Part shown: positions 12,201 through 21,231 of the stretch, piece by piece
Layout: each line of letters begins with the position of its first letter
Numbering within the stretch: position 1 is the stretch's first letter
Assembly (NCBI RefSeq): GCF_027943255.1
Contig: NC_072894.1
Span: forward strand, 129,509,601 to 129,573,600
Source: Anastrepha obliqua
Taxonomy: Eukaryota > Arthropoda > Insecta > Diptera > Tephritidae
Reading direction: 5' to 3'
DNA: 64,000 nt
Notes under the pieces: model-generated
The model's input: the letters and a program-made list of their open reading frames with translations, nothing else
What the model was told of the DNA's origin: nothing
Databases searched by the model: none
Position numbers and translations under genes: made by a program

Positions 12201-13021
12201 GAAATATGTATGTGTATGTGTATGTGAGTATATGTGAACTTACATACGGCAGCGGCAAGGAGAAGTCACGCATTTGCCACTTGATAGGTTTCACTAAGTG
12301 GAAAATCACTTTCATAACATACAAGAGTTCCCGAGCAAAGGAGAAGTGTTCGCATTTACATGATTAGCAAGTGAAAGACTTAAGCAACAGAAATGCATTT
12401 AAAGAGGTTCATGTGATTTTCTTTGAGATGTCTTCGTGGCAGTAAAAACTTCGAACTACACTGGCCATATGACCCTGCAAGGTTTATAAATAAAAAATAA
12501 TAACACTCACATATGATATCATTGGAATGTTACGACTTTGCGATACTATAGCCTCCACATAGCAATGACCCTCTGGACCGAATATCGTCACAATGCCATC
12601 GCATATCATTTCGGTTATGGCTTTGGTAGCAGTCACCGTGTCACCTTTTGTGTCATTCCAGCGCAACTGCAATTTAACATTTGGCAGCAAGTTGGTATCG
12701 TTGTTGATCTACAACAATACAATCGGATAAGAATTAATTATTAAATATAAAGAACACACTAAATTTCATTTTACCTCATCTAAAGCCATTGTGAGTGCAC
12801 CTGAAATGGCCAGACCCTGCTTGTCCATTAGTTCACCGGTAATGGCTGTTAGATAGCCAACATTGAGTATGGTCCTATTGCGTTCGTCGCGCAACGCTAT
12901 GACACCCGGTACACAGAATACTGCCACCGAGAGCAATAATAAATAATGAAAGGGCCAACGCGTCATGGCCCCTTAGGCCGGGGCCGATCAGCGCGACACC
13001 TATGAGGAGGAATCTTTTTCT
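50..13021 (-). CDS. Gyc76C: Receptor guanylyl cyclase, Gyc76C-like; whole visible gene (5' six exons, partial)
   Basis: Six minus-strand exons joined by GT-AG introns keep one open frame and encode 349 residues. The protein begins MTRWPF, then a hydrophobic signal peptide of about 24 residues. Motifs that follow, such as VGYLTAITGEL, LAISGALTMALDE, RWNDTKGDT, KAITEMICDG, IFGPEG, SQSRNIPMISY and TFARTEPPDTQV, match my memory of Drosophila Gyc76C closely. By family knowledge this is the extracellular ANF-receptor (periplasmic-binding-like) domain of a single-pass membrane guanylyl cyclase that makes cGMP and in Drosophila acts in axon guidance and epithelial development. Several N-x-T sites (N-R-T, N-D-T, N-M-T, N-R-T) fit a secreted domain. 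Transmembrane, kinase-homology and cyclase domains must lie off the left edge. The introns are loaded with transposon fossils. A paralogous receptor cyclase is the main alternative. Confidence 0.85.
634..788 (-). CDS. Gyc76C: Gyc76C-like exon, residues 224-274
   Basis: The exon is 155 nt and reads TVQNTMNRTRIYVFLGSASS, then LVDFMLSMET and GEYMVIFVDMMPYTP. It ends two bases into a codon at donor gtaagt. The acceptor is a long pyrimidine tract ending tttgcag. The phase-2 junction joins AA to the A of the next exon, restoring Lys 275. Confidence 0.88.
1392..1604 (-). CDS. Gyc76C: Gyc76C-like exon, residues 153-223
   Basis: This is 213 nt (71 codons) and begins VIKSVISLLRYYGWKKFSIL. It includes VADLLKEQATKRNMTINHKE and a Cys-rich stretch (KCCALGLPCC) where the Drosophila protein also has paired cysteines. 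The acceptor ttacgtag and donor gtgagt keep phase 0 on both sides. Confidence 0.88.
1950..2240 (+). pseudogene. Non-LTR retrotransposon RNase H fossil
   Basis: The plus strand reads roughly LFTDDSKLDAKVGGGC, followed after damage by SLKVRSKLV. This resembles the TDGSK...GG start and mid-helix of LINE RNase H domains. It lies in the third coding intron of the Gyc76C-like gene. It has stops and frame changes and no element ends are visible. The clade cannot be told. Confidence 0.45.
2425..3470 (+). mobile_element. Helitron-like (endonuclease-bearing type) deletion derivative with duplicated 5' part
   Basis: A block of about 320 bp occurs twice in the same orientation, near 2425-2745 and 2852-3165, beginning tttgtgagcgtgtaattctc. 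It contains a hairpin, atcctccatcggagga, and a second palindromic stretch (ggtattgcagtacc). After the second copy a short reading segment at 3211-3303 reads NIETKAFVSYFIYHKPLVSF, the tail of an exonuclease-endonuclease-phosphatase domain. The same protein tail and 3' end recur on the minus strand at 43562-44063. Endonuclease domains of this type are known from Helentron-type Helitrons; a LINE-derived origin is the alternative. It ends in a poly-T run near 3470. Confidence 0.5.
3530..3640 (+). repeat. Dispersed short repeat with palindromic core, copy 1
   Basis: It begins with (TTG)n, then gcagcagcataaacattccc, and gctgctggagtgatggtcct, followed by an ATATAAATCCG core. Related copies lie at 11602, 38031 and, more damaged, 57650 and 59650-59890. 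No protein is encoded; the nature is SINE-like but no tRNA boxes are evident. Confidence 0.6.
4843..4908 (-). CDS. Gyc76C: Gyc76C-like exon, residues 131-152 (66 nt)
   Basis: This short exon has exactly 22 codons, reading KCAEYRASAIPTFARTEPPD and then TQ. The acceptor (ttttcccag) and donor (gtaagt) are clean, and both introns are phase 0. It is separated from the upstream exon by a 7.6-kb intron filled with transposon remains. It is the diagnostic TFARTEPPDTQ motif of this receptor family. Confidence 0.9.
5421..6128 (+). mobile_element. MITE with TTAA target duplication (708 bp)
   Basis: TTAA at 5417-5420 is followed by GATAGTAGTCTAGTAACTTA. The right end, read in reverse complement from TTAA at 6129-6132, is GGTAGTAGTCTGGTAGCTTA. 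These are imperfect terminal inverted repeats of about 20 bp with TTAA duplications, as expected for piggyBac-type transposition. No coding capacity is seen; the interior is AT-rich. It sits in the large Gyc76C-like intron 2. Confidence 0.65.
6831..7145 (-). pseudogene. DDE transposase C-terminal fossil
   Basis: On the minus strand 7140-6955 reads ESEDLSPEVLAKVMENAIKR and GGGHLHGIIF. This is the helical tail seen at the C-terminus of a Tc1/mariner/IS630-like transposase group (leading helix, then GGHL..IIF). A possible element end, ggtggcgcaaaagtaacc, is at about 6833. The catalytic core is missing. Confidence 0.45.
7190..7800. other. Low-complexity AT-rich stretch
   Basis: Long runs of A and T (poly-T interrupted by TTTA) with no open frame, element ends or recognisable homology. 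It lies inside intron 2 of the Gyc76C-like gene. Confidence 0.7.
8742..9671 (+). mobile_element. Tc3-like DNA transposon, degenerate (930 bp)
   Basis: Terminal inverted repeats CACCGCACGAAAAAATTTA (left) and CACCACACGAAAAAATTACA (right, reverse complement) are flanked by TA at 8740-8741 and 9672-9673. Inside, the plus strand gives DEKK.NLDGPDG, then FQHGNAAVHARKAIKEFLAA, then PILEWPAYKRDLNPIEN. These are the second and third catalytic-region motifs of Tc3-type DD34E transposases. Frameshifts and stops are many, and the N-terminal DNA-binding part is gone. It is non-functional. Confidence 0.8.
9682..11123 (+). mobile_element. 5'-truncated non-LTR retrotransposon with RNase H domain
   Basis: The insertion is flanked by a 9-bp duplication AATACCATT at 9673-9681 and 11124-11132. 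The front (9744-10061) is the C-terminal reverse-transcriptase connection (LYKTVIRPILSYGSVVWWNA). The rest is an RNase H domain. The 3' end is a short untranslated tail ending in (AACC)n. The domain set fits I/LOA/R1-type LINEs with RNase H; no closer clade can be given. Most of the element 5' of the RT thumb is absent, as is usual for 5' truncation during target-primed insertion. Confidence 0.85.
10067..11011 (+). pseudogene. LINE RNase H and C-terminal Cys-His region, with nonsense codon
   Basis: RNase H motifs in order: TVYTDGSKMGCG (first Asp), SVFQAEVLAIGEA (Glu), ILSDSQAAIQA (second Asp) and FWVPGHRNIEGNEKADELAR (last His/Asp). All four catalytic acids are present. An 18-bp in-frame duplication gives SKMGCGSKMGCG. 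The frame meets TAA at 10844-10846 inside a Cys-His region (CHSCN*PEKKETFFHFFCEC) and then stays open to the TAG at 11009-11011. The 5' RT frame (9744-10061) is shifted relative to this one. It is therefore a broken copy. Confidence 0.8.
11602..11725 (+). repeat. Dispersed short repeat with palindromic core, copy 2
   Basis: It begins tgttgttgttgtagtcccca, then gggggatgctgctggagtga, ATATAAACGCGGGTCGTTAC and cgtagaactgactgcc. It is the same family as the copies at 3530 and 38031. It lies in the large Gyc76C-like intron. Confidence 0.6.
12511..12708 (-). CDS. Gyc76C: Gyc76C-like exon, residues 65-130
   Basis: This exon is 198 nt (66 codons) and begins INNDTNLLPNV. It contains RWNDTKGDT, KAITEMICDGIVTIFGPEG and SQSRNIPMISY. 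The acceptor is ttgttgtag and the donor gtgagt; both flanking introns are phase 0. The upstream intron is only 66 nt, a typical fly minimum. It forms the core of the ligand-binding lobe that includes the conserved IFGPEG turn. Confidence 0.9.
12775..13021 (-). CDS. Gyc76C: Gyc76C-like exon with start codon (5' UTR plus residues 1-64)
   Basis: The ATG is at 12966 (reading leftward) and the coding part runs to 12775, ending in GAG before the donor gtaaaa (12774-12773). It encodes the signal peptide (WPFHYLLLLSVAVFCVPG) and the first strand of the ligand-binding domain. A splice acceptor (pyrimidine-rich tract, then ttccaatttcag) ends at 13022, leaving a 55-nt 5' UTR in this exon. So transcription starts in at least one more non-coding exon to the right. 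The MTRWPF start is conserved with the Drosophila protein as I remember it, which supports this ATG. Confidence 0.85.
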
Positions 13022-13154
13022 CTGAAATTGGAAAACAAATTTGAAGGAAAGTTAGTTTTTTGAAAATTGAGACATCTGTCATAATAATTGCAAATACGTA
13101 CATATATATTTGAAATTATGAAAATCTATATGTGTATATAAAATTCAAATTATG

Positions 13155-14471
13155 TATGTATCTATAGATCGACTTGCGTCCTAAACGCATAAACCGATCG
13201 TAACCTAATTTGAAACACGAACTGGATACCTTACCGGGATGGTCATAGGCTAAAAAATATTTTGATATATATAGGGGGCGTGGCACCTCCCATGCAAATG
13301 GATTTTTTAACAGTCCGTATTTCTGGAAGTATTTACGTTAGACTACTGAAATTTGGTAAGGGGTTATATGGCATTAATCCTTACCACATCCACAAAAACT
13401 GCGTATAACTAAAGAGGGGGCGTGGCACCTCCCATGCAAATGGATTTTTTAACAGTCCGTATTTCTGAAAGTATTTACGTTAGACCACTGAAATTTGGTA
13501 AGGGGTTATATGACATTAATCCTTCCCACATCCAGAAAAACTGCGTATAACGAAAAAGGGGGCGTGGCACCTCCCATACAACTGGAATTTTTTATATGCA
13601 TAGATCGACTTGCGTCTTAAACGCATAAACCGATCGTAACCAAATTTGAAACACGAACTGGATACCTTACCGGGATGGTCATGGGCTAAAAAATATTTTG
13701 ACATATATAGGGGGTGTGGCACTTCTCATACAAATGGAATTTTTAACAGTCCGTATTTCTGGAAGTATTTAGGCTAGGCCAATGAAATTTGGTAAGGGGT
13801 TATATGAGGTTAATCCCTAACACCTCCAAGAAAACTGAGAAAAACGATAAAGGGGGCTTAGCCCCTCCCATATAAATGCAATTTTTTATTGTCCATATCT
13901 CCGGAAGTATTTGGGCTAGACAACTGAAATTTGTTAAGAGATTATATAAGGTTAATACCTAACACCTGCATGAAAACTGGTGATAGCTAGAAATAGGGCG
14001 TGACACCTCCTATACAAATGGGATTTTTCATGCTGCATATCACTGGACGCATTTATGGTATATTAGAATACCAAAAATTGGTAAAAAGTTTAATGAAGTT
14101 AGTATTTAGTAGTCCTAGAAAAAATATGAGCTAGAGAAAAATGGGGGTTAGACCATTTGATATAGAACAGAATTTATATTATCAACGATAGAGGTATTGC
14201 TGAATTGATGCATTCTCTTATTGGTAAAGCTTTATCGGTAAGTAAACAGTCTAGCAATCTAACCAACTCATGGCCAATTATATGTAGCCTGCTCCAGAGT
14301 TGGCGCACCGAAAAACCTTTTTATTTATACTCAAAATAATGTAACAAAAAATGTCGTATATCCGATCGTTTTAAATAATACCTAAACTGACTTAAAAAAG
14401 CTAAAGTTGTTTTATTTACATAGCATACTTTTTGATAGAAATATGGGGTGAAACCCACGGGTATAAGCTAG
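13155..14471 (+). mobile_element. Non-autonomous Helitron with 142-bp tandem repeat
   Basis: The right end is a GGGT-gaa-ACCC hairpin (14446-14456), 11 nt further on CTAG at 14468-14471, and a following T, the classical Helitron 3' end. Inside, a unit beginning gggggcgtggcacctccc repeats at about 13274, 13416, 13558, 13710, 13852 and 13995, spaced 142-152 bp. A leader (atagatcgacttgcgtc...) occurs at about 13162 and again at about 13600. The 5' end is not fixed. No Rep/helicase protein is encoded. It lies just upstream of the Gyc76C-like start exon. Confidence 0.7.
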
Positions 14472-14539
14472 TATTTTATAAAGGTACACAAATGTGCATA
14501 TAACTAAGGTGGGTAATGTTAATTTATGTGTCCGCAAAG

Positions 14540-15450
14540 GTGAAATAATTAGATTGTTCTATTTGCTTTTTGCCAAATCTGGCGTACCTTAGGGAAGTAT
14601 CTTAAGACCTCTATTCTTTTTTTATTTATGATTTTGACAACTGTTTTTCGTTTTCTAGATTCTTATTTTAAGCAGACAACCTAAAATTTTGCTCTTCGAT
14701 TAAGAATTCTTTCTGAAGATGCTTCTTGGGCTCAATTAGAGATCAATAGATGGTACTTATGATGTTTTCGGTCACACCTACATCTCAATATCAATAAGTG
14801 TTATAGCGTAAAGTTTTCCAAGTAGTACGAACATCGTACAGTATTTCTGGTACTCCCCCTTCAGTACCAGTACCAGACGAGATCGAAGGCTTTTTTTGTA
14901 ATCTTCGATGCCTCTTTTTTTCCATTAACGACATCAATTTTATCATATCTAAATCATATGCTGTGTGAAGCTTTGTTCATCAAAATAGTTCTAATTTCAC
15001 AGATCCCTGAACCCTGAATTTTCTATACATCTTTTATTCGTCCAAAGCTGGAATATGCTGTATTCATCTGGAGACGTCATCACAAATTTGTTATTGATAA
15101 AAATGGGTGTATTCAAAAGTTTTCTTTAAATATGTCCTTCTCTTCCTCTAAACTTCTCGACTCCCTACGTACAATTCCCGCCTCCTTTTGAGTAATCTTA
15201 AATTCCTCGAAAGCAGAAGGATTCTTATTTCATTGCCTTTTATGCGTGGCTTGGTGAGTGGTGGAATCAATTACCCCGCATTAGTGATAGCTTTTCAATT
15301 TCTTATTCCTGCGAGAACACTTCGTTTTAATTTTCCTTTCTACCTCAACACCCTCAGCACAAATTACGCAAGAAACTCCCCATTATTGCATTTACTTTGA
15401 GAACTCAACGAGATCTCGTACTCTGTTTTGCTCGAGTTAAGGTATTACTG
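14540..15450 (+). pseudogene. Jockey-type non-LTR retrotransposon reverse-transcriptase fossil
   Basis: Plus-strand pieces in several frames read SGVP.GSILRPLFFL, then LNINKCYSVKF, IRPKLEYAVFIW, and from about 15190 LKFLESRRILISLPFMRGLV with NTLSTNYARNSPL. These are, in order, the palm, thumb and C-terminal motifs of jockey/CR1-type LINE polymerases. The YADD motif is not readable and stops are common. It begins just after the Helitron at 14471. It is an old fossil. Confidence 0.75.
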
Positions 15451-15799
15451 CCGAATACTATTTTATCACAATTTTTCTGCGATCCAAAATATGCACGCAG
15501 TTCTATTTGGTTTATAAAACATGACCTGATGGGTTTTCAAAAAATTATGAGATCAAATTTTACCAACTATCCCGATTATTTACTTCAAAACAAAAAAACG
15601 AAAAAAAGTAATAACGGTTTAAATTTTCAATTAATTTTCTCTATTAAAAATTGTATTTTCTTAAATAAAAATTTAATTTTCTTGATTAAAAAACATTTTA
15701 AAAATATTTTGTATTGTAGTAAACCCTTGGTAAATCCATTTTGTTTTGCCAATAGCAACTGAAGCGAGAAAATTTAGAATATCAGCACTTAATCGTATA

Positions 15800-18160
15800 A
15801 CTTGCCGAACTAGTTTTGTGTAATAATTTCAAAGTCAAAATCGCGCCTATTTTGCAGCGCATCTATTCACTTGTAGCAACTCTAACTGCCAGTTGGACAT
15901 TTTTTATACAAAAGGCGTATAAGCAGTGGCGTTTAAGGTTAAGTAAAGTTCGAGAAAGCGGTCTTAGGTCACCACCATTTTAAGAACGCAAAAGCAAATT
16001 AGGAAATACTCGATTTCTTCTGACTACTGCAACTGCTGTGAGTGCTTTTACAAGATACTCGTACCTACTTCCTGCAGGGCGCTCGAGCAATATGTCGGTA
16101 TATCAGAAGTTTATGTCACTATCAGCTTTATTAGCAAGCGTACCAGTAGCAGGGTACCTTCTAACAGCTTACTAAGTGATTTGACGGCAAAGCTTGCACT
16201 CAAGTGGGAAAAGTGAGAATGCGTTGGCCACTTACGGCAGGCATTATAGCGCACAAGCACACAAAGATATGCAGCAACTTACACATATTTACACACAACA
16301 CATGACGCTTTGTAAGATGAGCTAATGTGACTTGTATTCAAATATGCAAATATACACATGCACACATATACATATACATAGGCCTACAATATTGCAGAAA
16401 AAAGCTAAGGGCACAGCTTCGCTTCGCAATAAACAGGAAGTTGTACAAAGCTGAAACGTCTAGAAAGTAATTAGTAAGGCTGGATAGTTGCAGACTGTGG
16501 TTGTTGTTAATTAGTATTTGATTCATTATTAATTATTTTCACTTTGGAAACACATCTGTGGTCGGCATGTGAACTGATTTTGAGACTTAATGATTTAAAG
16601 AAAAATAATATACAAAATGACTAATGATGCATTTTTAGATTTGTTCAGTGCTCGGTACTAATTAAAGGTTTCTGATCTATTTTTGTACAGCAAATAGCGA
16701 AAGGTGTTTGCCGCTTCATAAGACTTCTAATGAATTTGTTTAAAAATCAATTTAAGGTATCAGTGGAATAAGAGAAAAATTCTAATTTTTTGTTGATTTG
16801 TTTTTCAATTGCGTGATGAGCTTTTTATGGTACTTTTAATTGACTTTGTTGCGCAAATGACACTTCAATTAATTTGTAACAGCTTATTGATTTTTCAACA
16901 ACCGTACGCATTGGGAGATGAAATACTTTGTCTACAAATATTTTAGTTTCTAGTAGTAGTAGTAGAATAGTGTACACCGCATATTGAAATAGGCTATAAA
17001 AGTGTATTTTGAAAAATATAGAAGCATTTTGTAAAAAGTTGGAAACTTTGCTTTATATGATTTTGGTTGTGTATGAACTATATTTTAATAAAAAAAAATA
17101 GTGGTGGGCTTATATTTTTGCACACCGCGTTGCACGCGACAAGAAATCGTAGTGGTTAGTGCAAAGACATACTTTTAAATGAATAGTGGGACTACCCGAT
17201 GATAGGCAGGTATTTATAAAAATAAACCTTATTAAATTAAATTTGACACTCCTTAAAATGCTAGCGTGAATAAGTTATCGATTTTGTGGCTTTACTTCTA
17301 AATCAAAGAAAAAAAATTTTTTTAAATACAAAAACAATTAATAACTTGTTGCTCTATTTCTACATATAACAAAAGCAAAATAAAACAAATAAATAAAAAT
17401 AGCGAACTAAAAACCTCTTGAAAGCTAATTACGGACTACAGTTTCGGTCTATCAAATGGAATTAGGAATCTTAAGTACCATAGTATATTGACTCAACTTA
17501 AGAGCATTTTCAAATGATTTTTACGTATAAGCTTTTATTTTAATGTTCTGATTAAAATCTTCAGAAAACATACTTTACACTTAAACTAATACCGACTGTA
17601 TATCCATTTAAAACCAAGTACCAGATTATTTTTTGCAGTCATCAAATACTTAAGCAGTCAAAGCTCAATAATCCCCTGGTGAAACGATTTCTAGGGATGT
17701 GCTCTTTAACATACCATTATTTGACTCCGAGCGAATTTGACAGAATATGTTTACAACAAAACTGAGAATATGTTGGTGATATACGAAAGAAATCAACCTA
17801 TGGCACTTCGTTACCGTCTGAACGACTAATTGGGCGAGTGTGCGAATATGTGTGGAATTTCGGCTGGCGATAAGATTGTGTTAGTGATGTAGGGGAAAAA
17901 CACCAACACGGTCTTCGCTCATGTTGCTTCGTCCCTGTCTGAGCCATAAATCCTTTCTCACTCAACCTTCGATCCTACAATCTATATATGTATGTAGCGA
18001 ACGCGTGTGAGCTCTTCGATGTGTCGTCTAAGAAGAATGTTCATACGGTTGCTTTCACATTGCTTTGCCTATCAATAGTTACAATAAATGTCGAGACTCG
18101 ATAGCGGTAGATCTAATGGAAATATTGAGAGAGCTTTTGCTCTCTGTATCATATGATAGT
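15800..18160. other. Non-coding stretch, nothing recognised
   Basis: AT-rich intergenic or intronic DNA with short (CA)n and (GTA)n runs. No coherent reading frame, RNA gene or element termini were found. It probably belongs to the 5' intron of the Gyc76C-like gene. Confidence 0.5.
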
Positions 18161-18321
18161 GGCAGGGGGTTGCCACATATATACCTATAAAAATTCAGCC
18201 GTTTTTCTCGTTGTGATGAACTTTACGGAGAATGCCTCAACCGATTTAAACCAAACTTTGCCACATTGAAGAGACACATGTGGAAAAGGTTTGTGTTTTG
18301 AAATTTTAAGAATCGGATACC

Positions 18322-18960
18322 AGGGTCTCGAGAAATAGACCAAAACGTGGACCCGGGTAACCCTAGGATGTGTATGTACAATATGGGTAGCAAATGGAAG
18401 CTGTTGATGATTTCTATAGTATAGAGTATTTTTCATACCGTTCCGTGACTAGGGTCTCGAGATATAGGCCAAAACGTGGACCCGGGTAACCCTAGGATGT
18501 GTTTGTACAATATGGGTAGCAAATGTAAGCTGTTGATGATTTCTATAGTATAGAGTATTTTTCATACCGTTCCGTGACTAGGGTCTCGAGATATAGGCCA
18601 AAACGTGGACCGGGTAACCCTAGGATGTGTTTGTACAATATGGATATCAAATGGAAGCTGTTGGTGAATGCTTTAGTATAGAGTATTTTTCATGCCGCTC
18701 CGTAACTAGGGTCTCGAGATATAGGTCAAAACGTGGACCCGGGTAACCTTTGGTTGTGTATGTACAATATGGGTATCAAATGAAAGCTGTTGATAAGTGC
18801 TTTAATACGGGGTAATTTTCATACCTATTGATGACTAGGGTGTCGAAATATAAGCCAAAACGTGGACCCGCCGTGTCTTTGCACCGAATTAAACCAAACT
18901 TACAAACACATAGTTAAGTAAGTATTGAAAATGGGTTTCGTAAAGTTTGGTTGTAATTCG
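18322..18960 (+). repeat. Minisatellite, ~129-bp unit, five copies (inside Helitron)
   Basis: Units start agggtctcgag at 18322, 18451, 18580, 18708 and 18837, giving periods of 129, 129, 128 and 129 bp. Each has ccaaaacgtggacccgggta and tacaatatgg. The first four are one subtype; the last is a second subtype with cccgccgtgtctttgcaccg. The same unit recurs at 61774-62515. Confidence 0.9.
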
Positions 18961-19574
18961 AAACACCGGCAACGCGTACAGCGCTCTTTTGAACCAGCCA
19001 TAATGTTGTTTACTTTTTTAACGCTTGGGGCGGAACTAAACTGTCAAATTGACAGTGTGAGTTACAATGTGTTAATATTTCTTTCTGATTTGGACGCCAT
19101 AAGGAGAAGACGTAAGTGCAAAGTGTAAACATTTTTTGTGAATTTTTTCGGAGTGGATTTTGGAACAGTGAATAATTTCTTACGAAATTTGAGAATTTTA
19201 TGTGAAATCCGAATGTTCAAATGAAATTATGCTTTGTGGATTTATTTTTTCGGTTCATATGCGATAAGCTATGATACACCATGAGTGAAAAAAATGGTAA
19301 AAAAAATGAAAAAACAAAAGAAATTGTTAAAGGATGCAAAAGAAGAGCACGAAAAATGCGTAACTTTGATGAAAAAATTATTAGTCTTATCATGCAAATT
19401 GTCAACAATTTTCTGAAGAAAAGAGATGATTTAAGAAAACCACAACAAAATAAAATAATCCTGACCATGTGGACTTGGGCTTTAAACACATACATATGCA
19501 TCGAAAATATAATCCACAAAATTGAAAAAAAACATGTTTTAAAATCTCAGAATACCATAATTATTACAGTACAA

Positions 19575-20023
19575 ATGCCAAGACAATCACGTAATCATAT
19601 TGGTCGTTCGACAAATAATAATAGGCGCATGAGAAATGGCCGGAATAACGCGACATCAGAAGAACGTCAAGAAGAAAATGAAGTAGTCAAACGATTGATG
19701 AATAATGCTATCCAAGCAACTATTTTAATTGGCAAATTCAAGAATGAAGACGTTCTAATACCAAGAATTCCAATGATTCCACCTGAATTGCCATTTGAAT
19801 TCAAGCTTTGCAACTGCCCATTCGTTTAGCATTTGCAATAACTATCAATAAGTCACAAGGGCAAACTTTAGAAATATGCGGGATGAATTTAGAAGAACCA
19901 GTATTCACCCATGGTCAACTATACGTTGGCTGTTCACGTGTTGGGAAGCCAACAACATTATATATTTACTCAAAAACAAATAGAAAAACAAAAAATATTG
20001 TTTATGCCAAAGCGCTTGAATAA
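19575..20023 (+). pseudogene. Fused remnant of Helitron Rep/Pif1 helicase
   Basis: The start MPRQSRNHIGRSTNNN resembles the N-terminus of animal Helitron proteins. At about residue 45 it passes directly into ILIGKFKNEDVLIPRIPMIP, the C-terminal Pif1 region. The HUH nuclease and most helicase motifs are therefore deleted. A frameshift near 19806 moves the reading to LPIRLAFAITINKSQGQTLE and YVGCSRVGKPTTLYIY, the final helicase motifs. The stop is at 20021-20023. An upstream open stretch from 19281 is in frame but has no recognised similarity. Confidence 0.75.
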
Positions 20024-20406
20024 AGAATAAAGAAATAAATAATATGAAAACCATATCTTTTCTGTTCTAAACCATATCTATTCTATTTTACTGTGCCCAG
20101 CGGGCCGGGTTTGCTAGTTTACCTATAGAAAATATAAAACTCATCGCTGCGGCTATGGAATTTTTATTTGTTTTACTGTAGGTTTAAGTGTTAAAAATCA
20201 CAAAATAAAAAGATTTACAGACAGAAGCCGAGATATATTTACATTTGCATTTTCGCGATTTTCATTTTAACTCGAAATAAACATTTTCACTTGACAATTT
20301 GTGGTACACTGGCTGGTATAGAAAGCGGCGGCCTCAACTGTGCACAGTCATCAATGAAGAGCGCTGTTTACCTGCCACCCACCGCCCTCAGTTTATCGTT
20401 TCTTCT

Positions 20407-21231
20407 TTACTTCTTTTGTATTTTCTTGCTAAGCGATGTACTTTTGGTGTTGCTATTTACTTCGAATTTCTCTGACTTTCCTGGCTTTGGCAGTCCAGAG
20501 GGATCGGGCAGGAGAAATGAGACTTCATAAATGCTCGGTTGGCTGGAGTAAACATCGCGATTCATAGTCACAAACCAGTTCATCATATCGAAAATATCAC
20601 GAAAGTTACATTGCGCCACGACTGCGCCCGCGTCACGCCCATGCTGATGGGAATCGAAGAAGGTGACAATGTTGGCAGGAAATTCGATAATAAATAGGAC
20701 AGTGCGATTGTCGGAAATCATGGCGGCGAAAAGGAAATGCTCATTGGGCTTGCATGCTCGTCGAAATAATTGCAAACCATTATTCAGCGTCTGCAACAGT
20801 CGAAGTGCAATTGTGCGACATGTCTCACGTTCCGGATCGGCTTGCATGTGCGTGAAGAACCACTCCTTTAAACGGAAATGGGGTTGATTCTTCAGTACAT
20901 TCAAAGCATCCGGTATATTGAGATTTTGATTATTCGACATTTGTAACGACACAGCACTGGCATGGCCTGCTTGACCGGTGATGAGGTGAGCGTAAGCGCT
21001 GTTACCTTTATTTATCGCTTCGGCGAATATTTCAACAGCACGCGGCGGTAGATCCTGCATACGTTGGCAATAGAATCCACGTCCCTTTTGCGCGACCATA
21101 TTGGCCAGAAGAAGCGTGATTAGAGTACACGAATTGGTGCCACTGTGATGGAATTCGCCGTAGCGCGACTGACTGAACTCCCTGGGAAACCACCAAATGT
21201 TCAGGTTGCCATTGCGCTCGAGGACCGCCAT
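20407..21231 (-). CDS. Uncharacterised 274-residue protein, possible papain-like protease fold
   Basis: A single uninterrupted frame of 274 codons with higher GC and balanced codon use, unlike the AT-rich flanks. I do not recognise the gene. Visible features: a Trp/aromatic-rich start (NIWWFPREF), SGTNSCTLITLLLA with Cys35, ITGQAGHASA (residues 84-93), FRLKEWFFTHM (119-129), and NRTVLFIIEFPANIVTFFDS followed by His195 and QHG. Cys near the N-terminus plus a later Asp-Ser-His resembles the catalytic layout of papain-fold viral and cellular peptidases; this is inference. The C-terminus is Ser/Lys-rich. A minus-strand AATAAA at 20168-20163 may be its poly(A) signal. The frame stays open about 27 codons upstream of the ATG, so a spliced upstream exon or earlier start is possible. 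It lies next to a Helitron end, on the same strand as the receptor gene. Confidence 0.6.
   Translation of the reverse strand: MAVLERNGNLNIWWFPREFSQSRYGEFHHSGTNSCTLITLLLANMVAQKGRGFYCQRMQDLPPRAVEIFAEAINKGNSAYAHLITGQAGHASAVSLQMSNNQNLNIPDALNVLKNQPHFRLKEWFFTHMQADPERETCRTIALRLLQTLNNGLQLFRRACKPNEHFLFAAMISDNRTVLFIIEFPANIVTFFDSHQHGRDAGAVVAQCNFRDIFDMMNWFVTMNRDVYSSQPSIYEVSFLLPDPSGLPKPGKSEKFEVNSNTKSTSLSKKIQKK

Larger units (their letters stand above)
18180..20117 (+). mobile_element. Helitron deletion derivative with minisatellite and Pif1-helicase tail
   Basis: The 3' end has a GCCC-agc-GGGC hairpin (20095-20105), then CTAG at 20114-20117 followed by T, as Helitrons require. The 5' end is uncertain, near 18180. 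In order it holds the 129-bp minisatellite, then coding remains of a Rep/helicase. The internal part of the Rep/helicase is deleted. It is related to the Helitron 5' end at 61631 through the shared minisatellite. Confidence 0.75.

Noticed and set aside
15397..15762. 121-codon plus-strand frame
   Set aside because: Start overlaps the tail of the jockey-type fossil; the rest is Lys/Asn/Ile/Phe-rich AT sequence without a motif.
20663..20887. Plus-strand frames across 20291-21378
   Set aside because: Antisense shadows of the 274-codon minus-strand gene.
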